The notes under the pieces are model-generated. The model ran no database searches and was not told the origin of the DNA. It saw only the letters and a list, made by a program, of their open reading frames with translations. DNA of 64,000 bases from Halobaculum rubrum (lineage in GTDB: Archaea > Halobacteriota > Halobacteria > Halobacteriales > Haloferacaceae): positions 2,294,001 through 2,358,000 of the forward strand of contig NZ_CP082284.1 of assembly GCF_019880225.1 (NCBI RefSeq). The letters are read 5' to 3'. This document shows, one piece after another, positions 52,477-60,383 of this stretch; position 1 is the stretch's first letter; the number at the start of each line of letters is the position of its first letter. Both the position numbers and the translations under genes were made by a program.

Positions 52477-53333
52477 GCGCCGAGGACGCGGCCGACCGGA
52501 CGGACGGCGACGCCGCCGACGCTGAGCCGTCGCAGGCGACCGCACAGGGCGCGCGCGACGTCGACGAGCATCCGCTGGTCGTCGAGAACCTCCGCAAGAC
52601 GTTCGGCGGGATCACCGCCGTCGACGACGCGAGCTTCTCGGTCGCGGAGGGGTCGCTCACCGGACTGATCGGCCCGAACGGCGCCGGGAAGTCGACGACG
52701 TTCAACTGCATCACCGGCGTGCACGAGCCCACCTCCGGACGGGTGAGGTTCCGCGGAACGGACATCACCGGAATGGCGCCCCACGCCATCGCCCAACAGG
52801 GGCTCGTACGGACGTTCCAGATCGCCCGCGAGTTGCCGGAGATGACCGTCTTGGAGAACATGATGCTGGCGCCGAAGGGTCAGGTCGGCGAACGGCTCAC
52901 CAACGCGGTCGTGCCGGGGCTGCGCGACCGCGTCGTCGAACAGGAGGAGGAACTCCTCGAGCGGGTGTGGCAGCAACTGGAGTTCTTCGAGATCGACCAC
53001 CTCGCCGAGGAGTACGCGGGCAACCTCTCCGGCGGTCAGCGCAAGCTGCTGGAGATGGCGCGCGCGCTGATGACCGATCCCGACGTGGTGTTGCTCGACG
53101 AGCCGCTCGCGGGCGTGAATCCCACGCTGGAGGAGAAGCTGCTCGACCGCATTCACGAGCTCCGCGACAGGGGCAACACGTTCCTCATCGTGGAACACGA
53201 CATGGACGTCATCATGGACAACTGCGAACACGTCATCGTCATGCACCAGGGGTCGGTGCTCGCGGAGGGCGCCCCCGAACAGATCACGAGCGACGAACGC
53301 GTCGTCGAGGCGTACCTCGGAGGCGACGTATGA
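52473..53333 (+). CDS. livG: ABC transporter ATP-binding protein LivG
   Basis: A 286-residue ATPase. It has an acidic tail (1-33), then Walker A GPNGAGKST, the LivG-type VRTFQIARELPEMTVLENM Q-loop, signature NLSGGQRKLLEMARAL, Walker B VVLLDEPLAGVNP and switch His in FLIVEHDMDVIM. It pairs with LivF to power the LivHM channel. It overlaps the LivM stop by four bases (ATGA). Confidence 0.93.
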   Translation: MSAEDAADRTDGDAADAEPSQATAQGARDVDEHPLVVENLRKTFGGITAVDDASFSVAEGSLTGLIGPNGAGKSTTFNCITGVHEPTSGRVRFRGTDITGMAPHAIAQQGLVRTFQIARELPEMTVLENMMLAPKGQVGERLTNAVVPGLRDRVVEQEEELLERVWQQLEFFEIDHLAEEYAGNLSGGQRKLLEMARALMTDPDVVLLDEPLAGVNPTLEEKLLDRIHELRDRGNTFLIVEHDMDVIMDNCEHVIVMHQGSVLAEGAPEQITSDERVVEAYLGGDV

Positions 53334-54403
53334 GTGGCGAGGCCGACCGCAGGGAGGCCTCGAACCGAACGGGGAGCGGAGCGACCCGTGAGGCCAGTGC
53401 GGACGAGCAACGCGAGTCCTCGAACCGAACGGGGAGTGCGGGGCGCGAGCGAGGCGAGCGCCCCGAGGAGTCGAGCGGGGAGCAAAGCGACCCGCGAGAC
53501 AGTGAAACGACCCGCGAGACAGGCGAGGCCGACCGCAGAGATGCCTCGAACCGAACGGGGAGCGGAGCGACCCGTGAGGTCAGCGAGGACGAGCAACGCG
53601 AGTCCTCGAAAGACGTGGCCGACGGACCACCGATCGCCGCCGACGGGGGAACCGCGTCGACGGGCGCGACACGCTCGGCCGACGCGACGCTTCCGGAGGA
53701 GAGCCTGCTCCGCGTCCGGGATCTCGACGCCGGCTACGGCGACCTCCAGATCCTCACCGACGTGGACCTGGACGTGGGTGACGGGGAGTACGTCACCATC
53801 GTCGGCCCGAACGGCGCCGGGAAGTCGACCGTGATGAAGTCCGTGTTCGGGCTGACGTCGTACATGGGCGGCACTATCGAGTTCGCCGACACGCCGATCC
53901 ACGGCCTCCCGCCCGAGGAGATCATCCACGAGGGGATCGGCTACGTCCCCCAGAACGACAACATCTTCGAGAGCCTCTCCGTGCGCGAGAACCTGGAGAT
54001 GGGCGCGTACATCCTCGACGAGGTCCCCGAGGACCAGATCGAGTGGGTGTACGACCGCTTCCCGATCCTCCGCGAGCGGTCGGACCAGCGTGCCGGGACG
54101 ATGTCCGGCGGCCAACGACAGATGCTCGCGATGGGTCGCGCGCTCATGCTCGACCCCGACCTCCTGTTGCTCGACGAGCCGAGCGCCGGGCTCGCGCCCG
54201 ATCTGGTACAGGAGATGTTCGACCGGATCGACCGCATCAACGACGAGGGGACCGCGATCCTCATGGTCGAGCAGAACGCCAAGCAGGCGCTTCGCCGCTG
54301 CGACCGCGGCTACGTCCTCGTCAACGGGGAGAACGCGTACGTCGACGCGGGCGACGCGCTGTTGAACGACGAACAGGTCCGCAAGGACTTCCTCGGCGGC
54401 TAG
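53330..54403 (+). CDS. livF: ABC transporter ATP-binding protein LivF with repeat-built N-terminal extension
   Basis: A 357-residue ATPase; ordinary LivF is ~235. The core starts near residue 125 (LLRVRDLDAGYGDLQILTDV) with Walker A GPNGAGKST, IGYVPQNDNIFESLSVRENL, signature TMSGGQRQMLAMGRAL, Walker B LLLLDEPSAGLAP and AILMVEQNAKQAL. The first ~95 residues are low-complexity Arg/Glu/Ser/Thr. They are built from two ~90-base DNA repeats (53336-53431 and 53522-53616, offset 186 bases, in frame) plus partial copies. The extension includes a hairpin matching the intergenic repeat at 14498-14520. ATG 53330 overlaps the livG stop; an internal start cannot be excluded. Confidence 0.9.
   Translation: MSGEADRREASNRTGSGATREASADEQRESSNRTGSAGRERGERPEESSGEQSDPRDSETTRETGEADRRDASNRTGSGATREVSEDEQRESSKDVADGPPIAADGGTASTGATRSADATLPEESLLRVRDLDAGYGDLQILTDVDLDVGDGEYVTIVGPNGAGKSTVMKSVFGLTSYMGGTIEFADTPIHGLPPEEIIHEGIGYVPQNDNIFESLSVRENLEMGAYILDEVPEDQIEWVYDRFPILRERSDQRAGTMSGGQRQMLAMGRALMLDPDLLLLDEPSAGLAPDLVQEMFDRIDRINDEGTAILMVEQNAKQALRRCDRGYVLVNGENAYVDAGDALLNDEQVRKDFLGG
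53336..53616 (+). repeat. In-gene direct repeats at the 5' end of livF
   Basis: Two near-identical ~90-base units (53336-53431 and 53522-53616) both read GGCGAGGCCGACCGCAG, then CTCGAACCGAACGGGGAGCG and GACGAGCAACGCGAGTCCTC. A shortened CCGAACGGGGAG unit lies between them (53426). The first includes the GAGGCC/GGCCTC hairpin at 53339-53361. The offset is a multiple of three, so the coding frame survives. Confidence 0.75.
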
Positions 54404-54536
54404 ACGTTCATCGCAGGGGCGACCGGCGGGACCGGTTCGTTCCGACGCTCGCCCACCTACCTGACTCAAGGAGAGAGTCCCGCCCTTCAGGGCGGGCGTG
54501 AATCCGCCACTCTACTTCACAGCTCGCGTTCGACGC

Positions 54537-54674
54537 TCACTCTGGGGTATCCTCCCTGACTTTCTTCTCGCCTTCCAGTAGTAAGCCCTTCCACGTCAGT
54601 CCACGGTGTTTCTTCAGTTCCTTCAGTCGTTCGTACTGTTCGTCGTCGTCAAACTCGATGCGAACTTCGACCAT
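54537..54674 (-). CDS. Small ribbon-helix-helix-like protein of the TnpB element (45 aa)
   Basis: Translating the minus strand from ATG 54674 gives 45 residues: a short beta strand (MVEVRIEFDDDEQ), helix (YERLKELKKHRGLTW) and second helix (KGLLLEGEKKVRED). This is a minimal RHH layout and a recurrent partner of haloarchaeal TnpB genes. It lies divergent from tnpB across a 53-base gap that holds an 8-base inverted repeat, a plausible operator for it. Function unproven. Confidence 0.7.
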   Translation of the reverse strand: MVEVRIEFDDDEQYERLKELKKHRGLTWKGLLLEGEKKVREDTPE

Positions 54675-54679
54675 ACAGT

Positions 54680-54708
54680 AACACACAAACTACATTTTTA
54701 TGTGTGTT
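54680..54708. promoter_or_regulatory. Inverted repeat between tnpB and its small divergent gene
   Basis: AACACACA (54680-54687) and TGTGTGTT (54701-54708) form an 8-base perfect inverted repeat with a 13-base AT-rich centre containing CATTTTTA, possibly the TATA region. A third ACACACA copy sits at 54714-54720. It could be an operator for the RHH-like protein. Confidence 0.5.
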
Positions 54709-54727
54709 CCGATACACACAGTAGTCG

Positions 54728-56005
54728 ATGAAGCGATCCAACACGTTCGAGGTGATTCCGCAGTCCGACGAGGACGAGGAGTTGCTTCGCCGCGTGTTGG
54801 ACGCTTCTGCCGCTCTCTGGAACGAGATTAACTACGAGCGCCGCGAACACTATGCCGACCCTGACGGCGACGTATGGGACATTTGCGAGTATCGCGGTCG
54901 CTATAGCGGTGTTCTCGGGGCTTCGGCGGTTCAGCAAATCGAACGGAAGAACCGCGAAGCGTGGAAGTCGTTCTTTAGCCTCAAGAAGAAAGGCGAAGCC
55001 AACGGTAACCCCGGCTTCTGGAGCAACTCCAAAGACGGGCGAGAACTCCGCACGTACATCCGAAACACGTCGTACTCCGTTGAGTGGGGCGAATACTCTC
55101 GCCTTGAGATCCTCGTCGGCAAAGACCTGAAAGACGAGTACGGGTTGGGGCATCGCGAACGCCTCCGGCTCGAAGTTCGGGGCGACGCCAACTGGAAGGA
55201 GTATGAGAAGCAGGGTCGGTTGGAATTGTTTTACGACGAGCAAGCACAGATGTTCAGGGCCTTGCAGCCAGTCACTATTGATGATTCTCGACTGGCATCA
55301 CCACTGGCTTCGGAAGAAGCCGCTCTGGATATTGGTGCGAACAGCCTCGTCGCCTGCACAACCACGACCGGCCAGCAATACCTGTACGAAGGACGTGACC
55401 TGTTCGAGCGGTTCCGCGAGACGACGCAAGAGATCGCCCGTCTTCAATCTCTGTTGGAAGAACGTCGGCACAGTAGTCACCGTATCCGACGCCTGTACGA
55501 CCGGCGTACCAAGCGACGTGACCACGCCCAAGACGCCCTCGCCCGTGACCTCATCGAACGCCTCTACGATGAAGGTGTTTCGACGGTGTACGTCGGGGCG
55601 TTGACGGACGTGTTGGACACGCACTGGTCGGTTGAGACGAACGCGAAGACGCACAATTTCTGGGCGTTCCGAGCGTTCGTGAATCGACTGGCGTGTACCG
55701 CCGAAGAATACGGTATGTCGGTCGAGGTTCGGTCTGAAGCGTGGACAAGTCAGGAGTGTCCGAACTGCGGTTCGACAGCGGATACGACGCGACACCGCGA
55801 CACGCTGACGTGTCCGTGTGGATTCGAGGGACACGCAGACCTCACAGCGTCAGAGACGTTCTTGAGACGGCAGACGACGGTAACACGGCCGATGGCACGG
55901 CCTGTATGCCTCAAGTGGGACAACCACGAATGGTTGGAGTCATCACGCTCTCCCTGTCCCAACGAGGAGCATACGAACCCGCAAGTTGCCTCCGTGGGCC
56001 GGTAA
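54728..56005 (+). CDS. tnpB: TnpB-family RNA-guided nuclease with altered RuvC-II site
   Basis: A 425-residue IS1341-type TnpB. N-terminal WED/REC-like region (1-195); Ruv[17 protein letters not shown] with Asp201; bridge region; Ruv[15 protein letters not shown] (286-297); [15 protein letters not shown]; zinc ribbon CPNCG and CPCG (Cys344, 347, 362, 364); Ruv[13 protein letters not shown] with Asp371. Haloarchaeal relatives usually read VGDLT where this one has VGALT; the acidic residue is missing and cutting may be lost. Lower GC than the genome. It is followed by a hairpin that should form the 3' part of the omega RNA. Confidence 0.88.
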   Translation: MKRSNTFEVIPQSDEDEELLRRVLDASAALWNEINYERREHYADPDGDVWDICEYRGRYSGVLGASAVQQIERKNREAWKSFFSLKKKGEANGNPGFWSNSKDGRELRTYIRNTSYSVEWGEYSRLEILVGKDLKDEYGLGHRERLRLEVRGDANWKEYEKQGRLELFYDEQAQMFRALQPVTIDDSRLASPLASEEAALDIGANSLVACTTTTGQQYLYEGRDLFERFRETTQEIARLQSLLEERRHSSHRIRRLYDRRTKRRDHAQDALARDLIERLYDEGVSTVYVGALTDVLDTHWSVETNAKTHNFWAFRAFVNRLACTAEEYGMSVEVRSEAWTSQECPNCGSTADTTRHRDTLTCPCGFEGHADLTASETFLRRQTTVTRPMARPVCLKWDNHEWLESSRSPCPNEEHTNPQVASVGR

Positions 56006-56054
56006 GCGATACCCCCAGCGCGAGGAAACCTCGCCGTTCACGGCGAGGAGGATG
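55900..56054 (+). ncRNA. Putative omega RNA (right-end RNA) of the TnpB element
   Basis: TnpB elements make a guide RNA from the 3' part of tnpB through the right end. Here the sequence after the stop codon folds into CCTCGCCG-TTCA-CGGCGAGG (56029-56048), then GAGGATGTC, and the guide would begin just after (about 56055 on). Boundaries are by analogy only. Confidence 0.4.
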
Positions 56055-56324
56055 TCATGCCAGCGCGTAGCGGCCGTCCGATTTCTCGACGTGCCCCGCC
56101 TCCCGCAGCGTCTGCAGAATGGAGTACAGGGAGATCCGTTTCATCGACAGCCCGTCACACAGGTTGTCCTCGCGGACCGCGCCGTGGGTCGCCAGATACA
56201 GATACACCAGCTTCGCCCGGGGAGAAGAGACCCCGTTCGGGAGCTGTGTCATCGGGGTCGCTTCGTCGACATCGGCGGCCGCGGTGTCCGCGGCATCCGC
56301 AGCGTCAGCGTGCGTGGAAGCCAT
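56055..56324 (-). CDS. Winged-helix MarR/TrmB-like protein
   Basis: An 89-residue protein: a 30-residue Ala/Asp-rich start, then a single winged helix (SPRAKLVYLYLATHGAVRED, LCDGLSMKRISLYSILQTLR, wing GHVEKSDGRYALA). It is a small DNA-binding regulator. Its stop (TCA on the plus strand at 56055-56057) lies exactly at the right end of the TnpB element (GAGGATGTCA), so the element may supply the stop codon and the gene may have lost a longer C-terminus. Upstream AT-rich GTACAACAGTTTTACAG is a promoter candidate. Confidence 0.7.
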   Translation of the reverse strand: MASTHADAADAADTAAADVDEATPMTQLPNGVSSPRAKLVYLYLATHGAVREDNLCDGLSMKRISLYSILQTLREAGHVEKSDGRYALA

Positions 56325-56540
56325 CGTGAGTTCTCCGATGTCTTCGACACCTGTAAAACTGTTGTACGACGATCGTCGAAACAGCCGGAGCCGCCCTGAG
56401 GCGGTCGTTGTTCCCCGCATAACCGAATCCCCCCGCTCCGAGTTCCGATGCAGCCGCCGGGTTGTGGTCCGCAGTTTCGACTGCTGACGGCGAGACGGTC
56501 GGAGAAAACTGACGGGCGCGGTCGATCGACGCGGGACAGA

Positions 56541-58394
56541 TCAGTACGAGCGGGTCTTCGGCTCGTACTTCTTGTCCTCGCCCTCGAGGATGGCCGGCTT
56601 GTACCAGAGTTCCGGCGTCCCGTCGTTCCACGACAGCATCGTGTGCTTGAGCCACTCGTCGTCGCGGCGCTCCTGATGCTCCGCGCGCCAGTGGGCGCCG
56701 CGGAACTCGTCGCGCGCGAGCGCGCCGAGGGTGATCGCCTCCGCCAGATCGAGGATGTTGCGCGTCTCCAGCGTCTGGATGAGGTCGGTGTTGAACGTGC
56801 GCGAGGGGTCCTTCACGAAGACGTCCTGGTAGCGCTCGCGCGCCTCCGCGATGTCCTCGAGCGCCTGTTTGAGGCCATCCTCCTCGCGGAAGACGTTCAC
56901 CCATCGGGTCATCGACTCCTGTACGTCCGAGCGGATCTCCGCGTGCTGGAGGCCGTCCTCCTTCTCCATGAGCGACTGGACCCGTTCGCGCTCGCGGACG
57001 ACCGCCCGCTCGACGATGTCGCGCCCGTCGCCCGATCCGGTGTCGGCGGCCACCCCGCCGTCGGCGACCGCGTCGCCCTCGCCGCCCGCGGGCTCGACCT
57101 CGCCGGGTTGGACCGGCGTGTCGACCTCGCCGAGCTCGTACTCGCCGCGCTGGCCCGTCTCGATCTCCGCGGTGCCGAGGTCCTTGCCCGCGGCGTGGGC
57201 GCCCGCGCGCTTCCCGAAGACGATGAGCTCCGGCAGCGCGTTGCCGCCGAGGCGGTTCGAGCCGTGGACGGACGCGCACGCGCACTCACCGGCGGCGTAC
57301 AGCCCGCCGACGCACGTCTCGCCGTTCTCGTCGGTCTCGATGCCGCCCATCGCGTAGTGCTGGCCGGGCTTGACGGGCATCGGCTCGTCGAGGGGATCGA
57401 CGCCCTCGAAGTCCTTCGAGAGGTGGACGATGTTCTCCAGCCGGTCGATGATGCGGTCCTCGCCGAGGTGACGCATGTCGAGGTGGACGTACTCGTCGTC
57501 GATGCCGCGTCCCTCGTTCACCTCGGTCAGCTCGGCCCGGGAGACCACGTCACGGGAGGCCAGCTCCCCGTCGTTGTTCGCGTACCCGTGCTCGAACATG
57601 AAGCGCTCGCCGTCCTCGTTGTAGAGGATCCCGCCCTCGCCGCGGACGCCCTCCGTGATGAGAACCCCCGTGCTCGGGAGGGTCGTGGGATGGAACTGGA
57701 TGAACTCCATGTCCTCGATGGGGACGCCCGCGCGATAGGCCATCGCGACCCCGTCGCCGGTGTTGGCGACGGCGTTGGTGGTGTGGCTGAACACCTGACC
57801 GAGGCCACCCGTCGCGAGGATGACCCCCTCGGTCGCGCGGAAGCCCGACAGCTCGCCGCTTTGAATGTCGTGGGCGACGACGCCGTGACACGTGCGGTCC
57901 TCCGGCCGCTCCTCGTCGGTGACGGCGAGATCCGAGACGTACCACTCGTCGTAGACGGTGATGCCGCGCTTGACGAGCTGCTCGTACATCGTGTGGAGCA
58001 GCTGGTGGCCGGTCTCGGCGCCCGCGTAGGTGGTTCGCGGGAACGAGAGGCCGCCGAACGGCCGCTGAGAGACCCGGCCGTCGTCGTCGCGGGAGAACGC
58101 CATCCCCCAGTGTTCGAGCTGGATTACCTCCTTCGGGGAGTCCTGACAGAGCGTCTCGATGGCGGGGGCGTCGCCGAGGTAGTCCGACCCCTTCATCGTG
58201 TCGTAGGCGTGGTCCTGCCACGAGTCCCCCTCGCGTAGGGCCGCGTTGATGCCGCCCTCCGCGGCGCCGGTGTGACTGCGCACCGGGTGGAGCTTCGAGA
58301 CGATGGCCACGTCCGCGCCTTCCTCCTGGGCGGCGATGGCCGCGCGGAGTCCCGCGCCGCCGGCGCCGACCACGATGACGTCGTGTTCGTACAT
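56541..58394 (-). CDS. sdhA: Succinate dehydrogenase flavoprotein subunit SdhA
   Basis: A 617-residue FAD subunit of complex II, oxidising succinate to fumarate at the membrane. FAD-binding VIVVGAGGAGLRAAIAA; covalent FAD His in VRSHTGAAEGGINAA; active-site FIQFHPTTLPSTGVLITEGVRG (split here), HYAMGGIETDENGET and the C-terminal catalytic ERRDDEWLKHT. A Gly/Asp insert (about 425-455) is a halophile addition. Last gene of sdhCDBA, 149 bases after sdhB. Confidence 0.96.
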   Translation of the reverse strand: MYEHDVIVVGAGGAGLRAAIAAQEEGADVAIVSKLHPVRSHTGAAEGGINAALREGDSWQDHAYDTMKGSDYLGDAPAIETLCQDSPKEVIQLEHWGMAFSRDDDGRVSQRPFGGLSFPRTTYAGAETGHQLLHTMYEQLVKRGITVYDEWYVSDLAVTDEERPEDRTCHGVVAHDIQSGELSGFRATEGVILATGGLGQVFSHTTNAVANTGDGVAMAYRAGVPIEDMEFIQFHPTTLPSTGVLITEGVRGEGGILYNEDGERFMFEHGYANNDGELASRDVVSRAELTEVNEGRGIDDEYVHLDMRHLGEDRIIDRLENIVHLSKDFEGVDPLDEPMPVKPGQHYAMGGIETDENGETCVGGLYAAGECACASVHGSNRLGGNALPELIVFGKRAGAHAAGKDLGTAEIETGQRGEYELGEVDTPVQPGEVEPAGGEGDAVADGGVAADTGSGDGRDIVERAVVRERERVQSLMEKEDGLQHAEIRSDVQESMTRWVNVFREEDGLKQALEDIAEARERYQDVFVKDPSRTFNTDLIQTLETRNILDLAEAITLGALARDEFRGAHWRAEHQERRDDEWLKHTMLSWNDGTPELWYKPAILEGEDKKYEPKTRSY

Positions 58395-58543
58395 GTGTCG
58401 TGTGTTGTGTCCGTGTTGCTTCGTTCGGTCGCTGCGTTCGATGGTCGTCCGTCCTGCCGAACCCCCACGGTTCGTCGCTGAACTCGCTTGGGGTTCGGGC
58501 TACTTCAATCGCGTGCCGGTTCGGGTAGCTGACCGGGGCGAGC
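58395..58543. other. Unusual 149-base gap inside the sdh operon
   Basis: The gap between sdhB and sdhA is far longer than the 2-3-base spacing between sdhC, sdhD and sdhB. It contains repeated CGAAC/GTTCG-type boxes and GTGTCGTGTGTTGTGTCCGT near the sdhA start. A separate promoter or processing site is possible. Confidence 0.35.
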
Positions 58544-59443
58544 CTACCAGAACTTCAGGTTACTCTTGACCGCCTCCCGCTTGAGCTCCTGGATGTGCTC
58601 GGTCAGCGGGATGTCCTTCGGGCACACCTCGGTGCACGAGAACTGGGTCTGACACCGCCAGACGCCGTTCTCCTGCTCGAGGATGTTGAGCCGGTGCTGT
58701 TTGCGGTCCTCGCCCTCCCGTTCGTCCATGGCGAAGCGGTACGCCTTGTTGATCGCGGCGGGACCGAGGTACTCGTTGTTGCCCGCGGCGATGTTGCACG
58801 AGGACATACACGCGCCACACCAGATGCAGCGCGTGGACATCTTCACCTTCTCGCGGTTCTCCCGCGTCTGACGCTGCTCGTCCAACTCGCCGTCCGGCAG
58901 CTCGTCGGCGTCGAAGTACGGCTCGACCGCCTCCATCTGGTCGTAGAAGTGGTCCATGTCGACGACGAGGTCCTTCTCGACCTCGGCGTGCGGCAGCGGT
59001 TCGACGCGAACCGGCTGGTCGAGATCGGACAGCTGCGTCTTACAGCCGAGCCGCTGGCGGCCGTTGATGAACAGCGCGTCCGACCCGCAGATCGCCTGCC
59101 GGCAGGAGTGTCGGAACGTGAGCGAGGAGTCGAACGTGTCCCGCGCGTAGATGAGCGCGTCGAGAACGGTCATCCCCTTCTCGAACGGGACGTGAAAGTC
59201 GTCGAAGCGCGGCTCCTGTTTCCCCTTGACCTCCGGGTCGAAGCGGAACACCTTGAGGTGGACCGTGTCGTCGTCGCTGTCGGCGCGCTCTGCGGCCTCG
59301 CGGCGTGCACGCTCCTCGCGGTCGGCCCGAGCCTCGGCCTTCTTGCGCATCCGCTCCTCCTGTGCGGGCGCCAGCGGCTCGTCGTGGTCGACCTCGGTCT
59401 CTGCCTCGGTTTCCGTCTCCGTCTCTGGAACTTGCGTGCTCAT
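58544..59443 (-). CDS. sdhB: Succinate dehydrogenase iron-sulfur subunit SdhB
   Basis: A 299-residue protein carrying three Fe-S clusters between SdhA and the membrane. [2Fe-2S]: SCRQAICGSDALFINGRQ, LGC; [4Fe-4S]: CIWCGACMSSC; third cluster: CQTQFSCTEVCPKDIPL. The first ~55 residues are an acidic Glu/Thr repeat (ETETEAETEV) and a charged helix, absent in bacterial SdhB. Start ATG 59443, 2 bases after sdhD. Confidence 0.95.
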   Translation of the reverse strand: MSTQVPETETETEAETEVDHDEPLAPAQEERMRKKAEARADREERARREAAERADSDDDTVHLKVFRFDPEVKGKQEPRFDDFHVPFEKGMTVLDALIYARDTFDSSLTFRHSCRQAICGSDALFINGRQRLGCKTQLSDLDQPVRVEPLPHAEVEKDLVVDMDHFYDQMEAVEPYFDADELPDGELDEQRQTRENREKVKMSTRCIWCGACMSSCNIAAGNNEYLGPAAINKAYRFAMDEREGEDRKQHRLNILEQENGVWRCQTQFSCTEVCPKDIPLTEHIQELKREAVKSNLKFW

Positions 59444-59445
59444 TG

Positions 59446-59817
59446 TCAGAAGGTGGGGAAGCCCGCCCAGGCGTTCGCGGTGCGGATCCCCTGCACGACG
59501 AGCACCACGCTCGCCGCGATCAGCGTGTACTTGACGACCTGCTTCTTCGTGCCGGTCAGTCCCTGGTTCTCCAGCGCGTTGTAGACGCCGTTGACCCCGT
59601 GGAACGTCGCGGTGATCAGGAACAGCACCATCAGCGAGTAGTAGGTGAGGTCCGTCATCCGTGCGCTCGAGGCGAGGAACGACACCTCGTCGGCGTGGTT
59701 GACGAAGTGGAGCAGGAAGAAGTGGAACGCGAGCACCACCACGAGGAACGCGGCGGTGATGCGCTGCCACAGCCACCGGCGCCCGCCCGTCTCGAAGGAG
59801 GAGTAGCGCTCGGCCAT
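59446..59817 (-). CDS. sdhD: Succinate dehydrogenase membrane subunit SdhD
   Basis: A 123-residue three-helix membrane anchor. FETGGRRWLWQRITAAFLVV leads the first helix, FHFFLLHFVNHADEV carries candidate haem His residues, and the FHGVNGVYNALEN loop is characteristic of SdhC/D proteins. Anchors SdhAB and shapes the quinone site. Two bases from sdhC and sdhB, so tightly coupled. Confidence 0.88.
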   Translation of the reverse strand: MAERYSSFETGGRRWLWQRITAAFLVVVLAFHFFLLHFVNHADEVSFLASSARMTDLTYYSLMVLFLITATFHGVNGVYNALENQGLTGTKKQVVKYTLIAASVVLVVQGIRTANAWAGFPTF

Positions 59818-59819
59818 CG

Positions 59820-60242
59820 CTAGAACACCCCCGCGAGGAACGTCGGGACCGACGCGACGACGATGGCGCCCGTCAGGATCAGCGACGCGTAGAAGCTCTT
59901 GTCCTGGCTTTCGAGACCGATCCCCAGGTCGACGAGCAGCAGGCGGCAGCCGTTCAGGATGTGGAAGACGGCGACCGCGAGCAGCCCGACCTCGAGGATT
60001 CGAACGACCAGCAGACTCTCCAACGCGACGATGACGGTGGTGTACACGTCGTTTTCGGCCGCGATGGCCTGCGTCTGTCCGGCCGCGGAGATGGCGGTAC
60101 TCAGCACGGCGATGTGGGTGAACAGGTACCCCACGAGCACCCAGCCCGTGAACTTGTGGAACACCCATGCCCACATCCCCGCCGAGAACTCCCGCCACCG
60201 GCCGAAGTCCTCGACGAGACCCCTGTCATACGACTGGCTCAT
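59820..60242 (-). CDS. sdhC: Succinate dehydrogenase cytochrome b subunit SdhC
   Basis: A 140-residue three-helix membrane protein that binds haem and quinone with Sdh[21 protein letters not shown] opens helix 1 with conserved His; [19 protein letters not shown] contains the family H-x-x-N-G-x-R motif. First gene of the operon, start at 60242, with a TATA element ~32 bases before. Confidence 0.9.
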   Translation of the reverse strand: MSQSYDRGLVEDFGRWREFSAGMWAWVFHKFTGWVLVGYLFTHIAVLSTAISAAGQTQAIAAENDVYTTVIVALESLLVVRILEVGLLAVAVFHILNGCRLLLVDLGIGLESQDKSFYASLILTGAIVVASVPTFLAGVF

Positions 60243-60268
60243 ACGTCTGCCGCTCCGGCCTATGGGGG

Positions 60269-60279
60269 TATAGTAGTTA
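60269..60279 (-). promoter_or_regulatory. TATA box of the sdhCDBA operon
   Basis: TAACTACTATA on the minus strand is centred 32 bases before the sdhC ATG, leaving only a few leader bases. Confidence 0.55.
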
Positions 60280-60383
60280 CGTGACGCACCCGCACGCCCA
60301 GGACTGGAACCACGGAGCCCACCATACGACGCGACCCGGCGGGGGCCGGGAACTAATATGCCCGCGGTTCACCGGTCGGTACA

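Larger units (their letters stand above)
54476..56054 (+). mobile_element. IS1341-type TnpB element
   Basis: An insertion sequence with a small minus-strand ribbon-helix-helix-like gene and tnpB but no tnpA. The left side carries a hairpin CCCGCCC-TTCA-GGGCGGG (54479-54496). The right end carries CCTCGCCG-TTCA-CGGCGAGG (56029-56048), then GAGGATGTCA. This hairpin just after tnpB resembles the omega-RNA 3' end and right boundary of haloarchaeal TnpB elements. The GC is visibly lower than the host. The boundaries are estimated. Without TnpA it needs help to move. Confidence 0.75.

Noticed and set aside
54404-54475. TnpA gene next to tnpB
   Set aside because: No Y1 transposase frame exists on either side; the element is TnpB-only.
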